7,539 nt of DNA from Acidobacteriota bacterium (GTDB lineage Bacteria > Acidobacteriota > Aminicenantia > UBA2199), in contig JAQUQF010000082.1 of assembly GCA_028749105.1 (NCBI GenBank), positions 1-7,539 on the forward strand. The letters run 5' to 3'. Both the position numbers and the translations under genes were made by a program. Of this stretch, positions 1 through 5,270 are shown in pieces. The notes beneath the pieces are model-generated. The model was not told where the DNA came from. It searched no databases and saw only the letters and a program-made list of their open reading frames with translations. Each line of letters begins with the position of its first letter. The first letter of the stretch is position 1.

Positions 1-1227
1 CAGGGCAATCAGGAACGCCCCCCACAGGGCCAGATAGAGCCAGGCCGGAAGGATGTTGCCCAGGAAAAAGATGCCGCCGGCGATGAGCAGGACGGAGAAA
101 AAATACTTGACGGCGCTCATCCAGCCGCCGCCGCGGGGCAGGGAGGAGATGGCGCCGGAGAAGGTCCCGGCCAGCAAAAAGATGACGCTCATGCCAAGGG
201 AGAAGACAAAGGTCAGCCAGAAGCCGAGCAGGATGTTTCCCGACTGGCTGATCCAGGAGAGGAGGGCGATGAGCACCGGCCCCACGCAGGGGGCGGCGAT
301 GACCGCAGACACGCCGCCGACGATCACGGCGCCGAGATACTCGCTCTTGTGGCTGCCCGACGCTTTGGCGGTGATCCAGGCAGGAACGGGGATGGAGAAC
401 AGCCCGGCCAGGCTGAGGCCCATGACGATGAAGATGGCGGCGATGAAGATGACCACGACGGGGTTCTGGAAGGAGATGCCGATCAGCGAGCCGGTCTTGG
501 CGGCGATCACTCCCAGGATCGAATAGACCAGGGAGAGGCCCAGGACGAAGAACAGGGAGAGGACGAAGCCCTTCAGCTTGCGCCCCTGGCTGCGGGCGCC
601 AACAAAACCCATGACGATGGGGATGACCGGGTAGACGCAGGGGGTCAGGCTGGCCAGGAAGCCGGCGGCGAACACCAGCAGGAAGAGGAGGAACGAGGCG
701 CTGCCCATGCGTCCGCGAATGAGGTTCTCCAGGCGGCGCCCCAACGGCTCGCCGCCGCCGGCGGCCGTGTTTCCGGCGGAGTGAAAATCGGGTCCGATCT
801 CGACCCGGACCCGGCTCTGGTCGGGAGGATAGCAGAGTTCGTCGGGATATTCCTGGCAGATCTGGTAGGAGACGTCGAGGTCCAACTGCAAGGGGGCGCG
901 GATGGGCTTCAGGGTTTTCAACAGGACGCGGACGCGGATATCGCCCTTGAAGACCGATTCTTCCCCGTAGGGAACCCCCGCCGGGAAAACGGTTTTTTCC
1001 AGGGCGACAAAATCGTTCGCCGCGACCGACACGGCAAAGAAACCATTCTTCAGGTCGGTGACATGATAGCCGGCCGGCAACTGCAAAATGAGCTCGACGG
1101 CTCCCTCTGAGGCCAGGGTCTGGGCGCTGATGCGCGGCCGCACCGCTTCCCCGCCGCCGAGCTGGGCGGGGAGAAAAGCGGCCGGGACAAGGATCAGGAA
1201 CAGGACGATCGCGATTGTCTTTTTCAT
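1..1227 (-). CDS. dsbD: Thiol:disulfide interchange protein DsbD, N-terminal part (cut by left window edge)
   Basis: Inner-membrane protein that carries electrons from cytoplasmic thioredoxin to periplasmic thiol-disulfide partners. The 409 visible codons run from ATG at 1227 to base 1 without a stop. Residues 1-21 are a signal peptide (MKKTIA, hydrophobic core, ending PAQ). Residues about 30-145 are the periplasmic alpha-like domain, with C124 and C132 in the motif YQICQEYPDELCYPP, equivalent to the redox Cys pair of DsbD-alpha. From about residue 177 the CcdA-like membrane domain begins. It has the first catalytic Cys, C197, in SLTPCVYPVIPIVMG and the second, C314, in AAPCVGPVLIALL. The last visible segment is another TM helix near residues 392-409. 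The C-terminal thioredoxin-like domain expected in full DsbD would lie left of the window and cannot be confirmed. A GGGAG sequence four bases upstream supports this start. The family is certain, and whether the protein is full-length DsbD or a shorter relative is open. Confidence 0.92.
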   Translation of the reverse strand, partial: MKKTIAIVLFLILVPAAFLPAQLGGGEAVRPRISAQTLASEGAVELILQLPAGYHVTDLKNGFFAVSVAANDFVALEKTVFPAGVPYGEESVFKGDIRVRVLLKTLKPIRAPLQLDLDVSYQICQEYPDELCYPPDQSRVRVEIGPDFHSAGNTAAGGGEPLGRRLENLIRGRMGSASFLLFLLVFAAGFLASLTPCVYPVIPIVMGFVGARSQGRKLKGFVLSLFFVLGLSLVYSILGVIAAKTGSLIGISFQNPVVVIFIAAIFIVMGLSLAGLFSIPVPAWITAKASGSHKSEYLGAVIVGGVSAVIAAPCVGPVLIALLSWISQSGNILLGFWLTFVFSLGMSVIFLLAGTFSGAISSLPRGGGWMSAVKYFFSVLLIAGGIFFLGNILPAWLYLALWGAFLIAL

Positions 1228-1236
1228 GGGGCTCCC

Positions 1237-1265
1237 ATCGTAGCAAAGTTTCGGCCCAAGGTCAA
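1237..1265 (-). promoter_or_regulatory. Possible sigma-70 promoter for dsbD
   Basis: Read on the minus strand, TTGACC (1265-1260) and TACGAT (1242-1237) are separated by exactly 17 bases and resemble the -35 and -10 boxes. The predicted transcription start is around 1230, only a few bases before the ATG at 1227, and the GGGAG site (1236-1232) abuts the -10. If the promoter is real the mRNA would be nearly leaderless, so either the promoter or the role of GGGAG is doubtful. Confidence 0.4.
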
Positions 1266-1309
1266 CGGCCTGTCCGCGTTCAGCGTGCCGGTTCTCCCTC
1301 TCTTTTCCC

Positions 1310-1338
1310 TTGAGTTTCATCGCTTTTTATGGTACCAT
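1310..1338 (+). promoter_or_regulatory. Likely sigma-70 promoter of the tRNA-Arg/tadA unit
   Basis: TTGAGT (1310-1315) and TACCAT (1333-1338) are spaced 17 bases apart, each matching the sigma-70 consensus at four of six positions. The predicted start near 1345 lies five bases before the tRNA-Arg gene, which is typical for bacterial tRNA promoters. The gap 1228-1349 otherwise holds only the candidate divergent dsbD promoter. Confidence 0.5.
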
Positions 1339-1349
1339 TTCCTACGCAC

Positions 1350-1422
1350 GCACCTGTAGCTCAATGGATAGAGCTTTTGACTACGGATCAAAGGGTTGGG
1401 GGTTCGAATCCCTCCAGGTGCG
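1350..1422 (+). tRNA. tRNA-Arg (anticodon ACG)
   Basis: A complete 73-base cloverleaf. The acceptor stem GCACCTG (1350-1356) pairs with CAGGTGC (1415-1421), with G1422 as discriminator. The D-stem is GCTC/GAGC. The anticodon stem is TTTGA/TCAAA around loop CTACGGA, giving anticodon ACG at 1383-1385. The T-stem is GGGGG/CCCTC with loop TTCGAAT. CCA is not encoded, and the tRNA is followed by TTTTTGC. An ACG anticodon needs A34-to-inosine editing by TadA to read CGU, CGC and CGA, and the tadA gene begins 32 bases downstream. Confidence 0.97.
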
Positions 1423-1454
1423 TTTTTGCTTTTCCTCCATTTTTTAAAAATAAA

Positions 1455-1955
1455 ATGAAGAAAAACGCCGCTTATTTCATGAAAAAAGCCCTGTCCCAGG
1501 CCGTCGCCGCTGAAAAGCGCGGCGAAGTGCCCGTGGGTGCGGTGGTGGTGCGCGACGGCTGCGTCATTGGCCGGGGCGGCAATGCCCCGATCGGGGAGAG
1601 CGACCCCAGCGCCCACGCCGAAATCAAGGCGCTGCGGCGGGCGGGGAAAAAGGCGGGCGCCTACCGGCTGAACGGCTGCGAGCTGTACGTCACGCTCGAG
1701 CCCTGCCTGATGTGCTACAGCGCCATGGTCCAGGCCAGGATCGCGAAGCTGGTTTACGGTGCCGGGGATCCCAAGGGCGGCGTTTTTTCGACCGGGGCTT
1801 TCGACAGTGTACAGCATATATTTAACCACCGGATAGAGGTCGAATCGGGACTGCTGGCAGGGCCCGTTTCGGCCATGTTATCGGGTTTTTTCCAGGCGCG
1901 GAGAGGTGCCGGAGCGGTTGAACGGGACGGTCTCGAAAATCGTTATACCGGGTGA
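1455..1955 (+). CDS. tadA: tRNA-specific adenosine deaminase TadA
   Basis: Deaminates adenosine 34 to inosine in the wobble position of tRNA-Arg(ACG). It is a cytoplasmic zinc enzyme of the cytidine/deoxycytidylate deaminase fold. The protein is 166 residues, normal for the family. H54 and E56 lie in the HAE motif (DPSAHAEIKAL), and C84 and C87 in PCLMC, so the zinc ligands and the proton-shuttle Glu are present. N43 matches the conserved substrate-contacting Asn before the HAE box. ATG 1455 is chosen because it gives a family-like N-terminus. The reading frame is open further upstream but runs through tRNA-Arg, and ATG 1479 is a possible shorter start. Neither ATG has a clear Shine-Dalgarno sequence. 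The last 56 bases lie inside the tRNA-Ser gene. The conserved family sequence ends at FFQARR, so the roughly 16-residue tail after it is coded by tRNA sequence and stops at TGA 1953-1955. Confidence 0.93.
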   Translation: MKKNAAYFMKKALSQAVAAEKRGEVPVGAVVVRDGCVIGRGGNAPIGESDPSAHAEIKALRRAGKKAGAYRLNGCELYVTLEPCLMCYSAMVQARIAKLVYGAGDPKGGVFSTGAFDSVQHIFNHRIEVESGLLAGPVSAMLSGFFQARRGAGAVERDGLENRYTG

Positions 1956-1988
1956 CTGGTATCGTGGGTTCGAATCCCACCCTCTCCG
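1900..1988 (+). tRNA. tRNA-Ser (anticodon CGA)
   Basis: A complete 89-base class II tRNA. The acceptor GGAGAGG (1900-1906) pairs with CCTCTCC (1981-1987), with G1988 as discriminator. The anticodon stem ACGGT/ATCGT (1927-1931/1939-1943) closes loop CTCGAAA, giving CGA at 1934-1936, which reads UCG. A long variable arm TACC/GGTA identifies serine. The T-stem is GTGGG/CCCAC with loop TTCGAAT. No CCA is encoded. The first 56 bases overlap the 3' end of tadA on the same strand, and the last 15 bases are the beginning of a 113-bp tandem duplication. Confidence 0.96.
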
Positions 1989-2086
1989 TTTCCTTTATCT
2001 TAAATCAAATTGACTGTCTGTGATTTGAAGATACCCCTTTATCAAAATAAATCCTCGAGGGTGGGAACTGCGACCGTAGGGAGCTC
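1974..2086. repeat. 113-bp tandem repeat, copy 1 (starts inside tRNA-Ser)
   Basis: The unit begins with ATCCCACCCTCTCCG, the last 15 bases of tRNA-Ser. It continues through an AT-rich middle (about 1989-2052) and ends with a GC-rich tail containing GAGGGTGGGA (2057-2066). By hand count the unit is 50 of 113 G+C (44%), clearly poorer than the flanking genes. No ORF or recognised RNA fills the stretch 1989-2214. It consists of this repeat, its second copy and ten bases before the regulator gene. The middle has a weak inverted repeat, TCAAAT with ATTTGA. Confidence 0.97.
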
Positions 2087-2112
2087 ATCCCACCCTCTCC
2101 GTTTCCTTTATC
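2057..2112 (+). terminator. Perfect 10-bp hairpin with T-rich tail: possible terminator of the tRNA/tadA unit
   Basis: GAGGGTGGGA (2057-2066) pairs perfectly with TCCCACCCTC (2088-2097) around a 21-base loop and is followed by the T-rich stretch GTTTCCTTTATCTT (about 2100-2113). This could end plus-strand transcription. The loop is long and the T-run is broken, so it is not a canonical intrinsic terminator. The right arm is the copied tRNA-Ser 3' end, so this compact hairpin exists only because of the tandem duplication. Confidence 0.35.
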
Positions 2113-2199
2113 TTAAATCAAATTGACTGTCTGTGATTTGAAGATACCCCTTTATCAAAATAAATCCTCGAGGGTGGGAACTGCGACCGTAGGGAGCTC
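2087..2199. repeat. 113-bp tandem repeat, copy 2 (with 5-base stub of a third)
   Basis: Identical base for base to copy 1, including the 15-base tRNA-Ser 3' end, so the duplication is recent or is a sequencing/assembly product. A stub ATCCC (2200-2204) starts a third unit before identity is lost at 2205, ten bases short of the stop codon of the response regulator gene. The final CCCTGCCCCTC still vaguely resembles the start of the unit. Confidence 0.97.
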
Positions 2200-2205
2200 A
2201 TCCCT
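2191..2205 (-). terminator. Small stem-loop just after the response regulator stop
   Basis: AGGGA (2191-2195) and TCCCT (2201-2205) form a five-base-pair stem with loop GCTCA, nine bases beyond the regulator stop codon as read on the minus strand. There is no following T-run on that strand, so termination here is only a weak suggestion. Confidence 0.2.
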
Positions 2206-2214
2206 GCCCCTCGG

Positions 2215-3582
2215 TCAGGAAGACTTGATGCCCAGGCTCTCGATCTTGTAGCGCAGAGTGGATTCCGAGATGCCGAGTTCTTTGGCCGTTTTTGTTCCGA
2301 TGAAACGGTTCCGTTCCAGGGCTTGGCGGATCAGTTCCCTCTCGAAATGGCGGATCTTTTCGGGCAGGGGGGCCGTTCCAGAAGCGATCTTTGCCGCCGA
2401 GTCGTTGGCCGTATGGAACAGCGGCAGGTCCTGCTCGTCGATCTCCTCGCCGCGCGCCAGGATCACCGCCCGCTCCATGATGTTCTCAAGCTCGCGGACA
2501 TTGCCGGGGAATTCGTAACGCAGCAGCGCATTCATTGCTTTCCTGCCGATGGCGCGCAGAGGCTTCTTTTCCCTGTCAGAGAACTTTTTAAGGAAATGCT
2601 CGGCCAGGAAAGGGATGTCCTCTTGGCGCTGGCGCAGGGGGGGCATGGGGATGGTAATGATGTTAATGCGGAAATAGAGGTCACCGCGGAAAGCGCCGCG
2701 CCGCACCTCTTCCGCCAGGTCGCGATGGCTGGCGGAAATGAGGCGGATGTCGACCGCTAGGGGTTTGTTGGAGCCAAGCCGGACGATCTCGCGCTCCTGA
2801 ATGACGCGCAGCAGCTTGATCTGGGTTTCCAGGGGCAGATCGCCAACCTCGTCGAGAAAGATCGTGCCGCCGTCGGCCTCTTCGAAGCGGCCGGCCCTGC
2901 CTTTCTCGGCGCCGGTGAAAGCGCCTTTCTCATGGCCAAACAGCTCGGCTTCGATGAGAGTGGCCGGCAGGGCGGCCAGATTGACCTTGACGAATGGACC
3001 GTTCTTCCGCGGCGAGGCAAAATGGATGATGTTGGCCAGCACTTCCTTGCCGGTGCCGCTCTCGCCCCCGATCAGCACGGTGGCCTCGGAATCGGCCACA
3101 CGCATTGCCAGGTTGACCGTTTCGGACATGTTCTCCGAGCGGTAGATGAAGTTGGCGAACGAATAGCGGCCCTGAAGCTTCTCCTGCAGGCGGATATTTT
3201 CACGGGCCAGTGACGACTTTCCCGCCGCCTCCTCGACTAAGTGCAGCAGCACATCGAGCTCGAACGGCTTGGTGATATAGTGGAACGCTCCCTCTTTGAG
3301 GAGGCGCACCGCCCGGTCGATCTCGCCGTATGCGGTCATGATGATGACCGGGATGAGCGGCTGCAGCGATTTCATTTTCAGGAAGACCTGCTCGCCGTCC
3401 ATGCCTGGAAGCTTGTAATCAAGGAGGACGGCATCCGGTACTCGTACCTGGAAGGCAGTGAGCCCTTCTTCGCCATTGGCTGTGGCCTCGACGGTGAATC
3501 CTTTCTGGCGGAAGTACTTTTCCAGGACGCGGGCCGCCCCTTCCTCGTCCTCAATGATCAATAAGCGGCGGTCGCTTGGCAT
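2215..3582 (-). CDS. NtrC-family sigma-54-dependent response regulator
   Basis: Cytoplasmic transcription activator of 455 residues with the three-domain NtrC layout. The receiver domain (about 7-120) has acidic residues E11, D12 and E13, phospho-acceptor D55 (AVLLDYKLPGMDG), T83 and K105. The AAA+ domain (about 145-385) has Walker A GGESGTGKE (172-180), the sigma-54 contact loop GAFTGA at 220-225, Walker B IFLDE with D244/E245, the arginine region FRGDLYFRIN and the sensor-2 region EFPGNVRELEN. A Fis-type helix-turn-helix lies at the C-terminus (about 425-452, GTKTAKELGISESTLRYKI). All residues needed for phosphorylation, ATP hydrolysis and sigma-54 contact are present, so it should be a phosphorylation-controlled activator of -24/-12 promoters. 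It is the last gene of a minus-strand unit, 12 bases after the histidine kinase stop, and is its evident partner. I saw no convincing -24/-12 promoter in the window, so target genes are unknown. No strong ribosome site precedes ATG 3582. Confidence 0.96.
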   Translation of the reverse strand: MPSDRRLLIIEDEEGAARVLEKYFRQKGFTVEATANGEEGLTAFQVRVPDAVLLDYKLPGMDGEQVFLKMKSLQPLIPVIIMTAYGEIDRAVRLLKEGAFHYITKPFELDVLLHLVEEAAGKSSLARENIRLQEKLQGRYSFANFIYRSENMSETVNLAMRVADSEATVLIGGESGTGKEVLANIIHFASPRKNGPFVKVNLAALPATLIEAELFGHEKGAFTGAEKGRAGRFEEADGGTIFLDEVGDLPLETQIKLLRVIQEREIVRLGSNKPLAVDIRLISASHRDLAEEVRRGAFRGDLYFRINIITIPMPPLRQRQEDIPFLAEHFLKKFSDREKKPLRAIGRKAMNALLRYEFPGNVRELENIMERAVILARGEEIDEQDLPLFHTANDSAAKIASGTAPLPEKIRHFERELIRQALERNRFIGTKTAKELGISESTLRYKIESLGIKSS

Positions 3583-3594
3583 GGGGATATTGTA

Positions 3595-4821
3595 TCACAG
3601 AATGATGGTGAACTCGGCGCCTTCACCCTCGCCGCTTGCGGCCTCGATGCGGCCGCCCAATTGCGTGACGATCTTCTTGGTCAGCGCCAGCCCGATGCCG
3701 CTTCCCTTGGGTTTGAACGAAACGAAGGGGTCGAAAATGGAGTTCAAATGTTCGGGCTTGATGCCGGGGCCGTTGTCGCGCAGTTTGATTTCCAGGGCGT
3801 CCTTGTGCCGGCGCACGCGGATGGCGACGATGCCGGCTCCGGATTCAGCGGCGTTGCGCACGATATTGTCCAGGGCCTGAGTCAGAAGGTCGCGATCGCT
3901 GACCAGTTCCACCCCCGCTTCCAGGTCGACAGGGATATGAAGCCTCTTTTCCAGCCCTGCCCAGGCCGCTTGGAACTCAGAGAAAAAACGGGGAAGATCG
4001 ATTTTTTCCTTGTGGACGGGGAGAGAGCGAGTGAGACTGGAGAAGCGCTCGATGATGTCTTGGATGCGCTTGATCTCGCGTTTGACTGCTTGGCTATGAC
4101 AGGAGACGTTGGCATCGTTGGGATCTAGTTGCGGTTCCAGCATTTGGTAGCTTAGGTATAACGAGTGGAGCGGATTGCGAATCTCATGGTTGATCCCCGC
4201 CGTGATCAGGGAGATCTCCTGCAGCTTTTCTTTCTCCTCCTTCTCCCTTTCAATCTCGAGCTCCTTGCGCCCCAGCTGGCGGTTGAAGCTGAAAAGGAAC
4301 GCGGCCAGTACGAGGACGACGGCCGACTGCAGCAATGTGAGCAGCAGGAGGCTTCTCTTGGCGGCGCGGTGGATCTCATCGATGGCTGAAAAAAAGTAAC
4401 CGATATGGGCGCTGTAAACGTTCCCGGAGCGGTCGCGCAAGGCGGCGGATATTTCGATGATCTGGCCAAGGGGCGATTCAAAGGTCCTGACGGGATTCGT
4501 GTCGACTCCCAGGGGCAGGTAGCCCTCAAATTTCGACGCCGCATGCAGCAGGCGCCCGGAGCCTCGGATCGCCACGTAGACCACCTGCTCATTGGCGAAT
4601 ATTCCGTTCATAAAACGGACCAGCGGTGCCTCGCCCCCGTCCAGCAGTTTGGTCGCCGCCAGTCCCAGGACCTTCTCGATGGTTTTTCCCTCGGAGACCG
4701 CCAGTTCCATTGTTCTGGCCTCCACTGCCCGGCGATTGCCAAGGTTGAGAAAATAAAAAACAACGATGCCGCTGACGCAAAGGGCGATCATGGCAGCGAT
4801 GTATTTGACGCTGACCCTCAC
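3595..4821 (-). CDS. Two-TM sensor histidine kinase, partner of the NtrC-type regulator
   Basis: Inner-membrane sensor kinase expected to phosphorylate the adjacent regulator. I start it at GTG 4821-4819, which overlaps the TGA stop of the preceding gene as GTGA. The frame is open further upstream, but that part is the preceding gene read in another frame. A GGGGAG lies 12 bases upstream. The protein is 408 residues: TM1 at about 7-25, an extracytoplasmic sensor of roughly 130 residues (27-156), TM2 at about 157-179, and a charged, probably coiled-coil linker (183-203). The HisKA H-box has H212 in NHEIRNPL. The HATPase has the N-box with N319 and N323 (DNIVRNAAES), the G1 box DNGPGI (349-354) and the G2 box GSGIGLAL (373-380). 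No HAMP domain is evident. The sensor region has no motif I can name, so the signal is unknown. Co-transcription with three exported proteins suggests an envelope signal. This is inference. Confidence 0.93.
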   Translation of the reverse strand: MRVSVKYIAAMIALCVSGIVVFYFLNLGNRRAVEARTMELAVSEGKTIEKVLGLAATKLLDGGEAPLVRFMNGIFANEQVVYVAIRGSGRLLHAASKFEGYLPLGVDTNPVRTFESPLGQIIEISAALRDRSGNVYSAHIGYFFSAIDEIHRAAKRSLLLLTLLQSAVVLVLAAFLFSFNRQLGRKELEIEREKEEKEKLQEISLITAGINHEIRNPLHSLYLSYQMLEPQLDPNDANVSCHSQAVKREIKRIQDIIERFSSLTRSLPVHKEKIDLPRFFSEFQAAWAGLEKRLHIPVDLEAGVELVSDRDLLTQALDNIVRNAAESGAGIVAIRVRRHKDALEIKLRDNGPGIKPEHLNSIFDPFVSFKPKGSGIGLALTKKIVTQLGGRIEAASGEGEGAEFTIIL

Positions 4822-5264
4822 CTTTTGCCGTGTCTCCCCGGTCCCTTCCGGTTTCCGCTTCCATCCTGGATCCCATGCTGGCTCCAGAGCGGAAAGCCCC
4901 GGCGGTCGCGTAAAACAATGCGCTCTCCCTGCAGCGAGATCTCCTGGGCAATTAGGTAGGGATTGCCTTCGGCTTCTGACAACAATGAGCCGCGAATGCG
5001 GATCTTCATTCCCACGGTGATATCGTTCTCCAGGAACCACTGCGGGCAAACCTCCACACGGCAAGTGCCCTGTTCCATGCTCAGGATGGTCAGAACGAGA
5101 AACTTGGATCTCTTGCCGTACGTTTCCTCAAGGTCGATGCGCTGCACTGTTCCCTGGATGTCAACCAGTTTGTCGGGATTGAAAAAATGAAAGGATGACG
5201 GCTGCGCCTGCAGGCTTGATGCCAGCAACAAGATCCCCGCAAAAAAAGGTCGCAACTTTTCCAT
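4818..5264 (-). CDS. Small exported OB-fold-like protein, function unknown
   Basis: The protein has 148 residues. Residues 1-20 form a signal peptide (MEKLRPFF, hydrophobic core, SLQA cut site), so it should be periplasmic or secreted. The body (about 32-125) reads like a single OB-fold barrel: a first strand DIQGTVQRID, then KFLVLTIL, RVEVCPQWFLE, VGMKIRIRGSLL, NPYLIAQEI, and a closing motif RIVLRDRRGFPLWS. From memory, the pattern of a GxV start, a W after a short hydrophobic strand and a terminal LRDxxGxPLW resembles small periplasmic OB-fold proteins of unknown role. No catalytic residues are recognisable. The C-terminal 25 residues are Gly/Arg/Lys-rich and partly overlap the kinase start. 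It begins six bases after the beta-barrel gene stop, and its TGA overlaps the kinase GTG. This suggests coupled translation and possibly a role as the kinase's periplasmic partner, which is inference. Confidence 0.8.
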   Translation of the reverse strand: MEKLRPFFAGILLLASSLQAQPSSFHFFNPDKLVDIQGTVQRIDLEETYGKRSKFLVLTILSMEQGTCRVEVCPQWFLENDITVGMKIRIRGSLLSEAEGNPYLIAQEISLQGERIVLRDRRGFPLWSQHGIQDGSGNRKGPGRHGKR

Positions 5265-5270
5265 GTGGCT

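Noticed and set aside
349..1110. Long plus-strand open frame opposite dsbD
   Set aside because: Its product is Asp/Gly/Gln-rich low complexity, typical of a shadow of a GC-rich gene. The minus strand carries clear DsbD motifs.
1329..1454. Upstream extension of the tadA reading frame to an ATG at 1329
   Set aside because: It would be translated through the whole tRNA-Arg gene, and the extra residues do not match TadA. ATG 1455 gives a family-like N-terminus.
2087..2101. Second tRNA-Ser gene in copy 2 of the repeat
   Set aside because: Only the last 15 bases of the tRNA are copied, with no D-arm or anticodon arm upstream.
1974..2204. Short CRISPR-like array
   Set aside because: There are only two units, the whole 113 bases is identical with no variable spacers, and no cas gene is visible. 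It is a tandem duplication.
3661..4128. Plus-strand open frame opposite the histidine kinase
   Set aside because: The minus-strand frame has H-, N- and G-boxes. The plus frame has no recognisable domain and no ribosome site.
4822..5064. Longer start of the histidine kinase at 5064
   Set aside because: The added 81 residues are Arg/Pro/Gly-rich, and are the OB-fold gene read in another frame. TM1 follows directly after GTG 4821.
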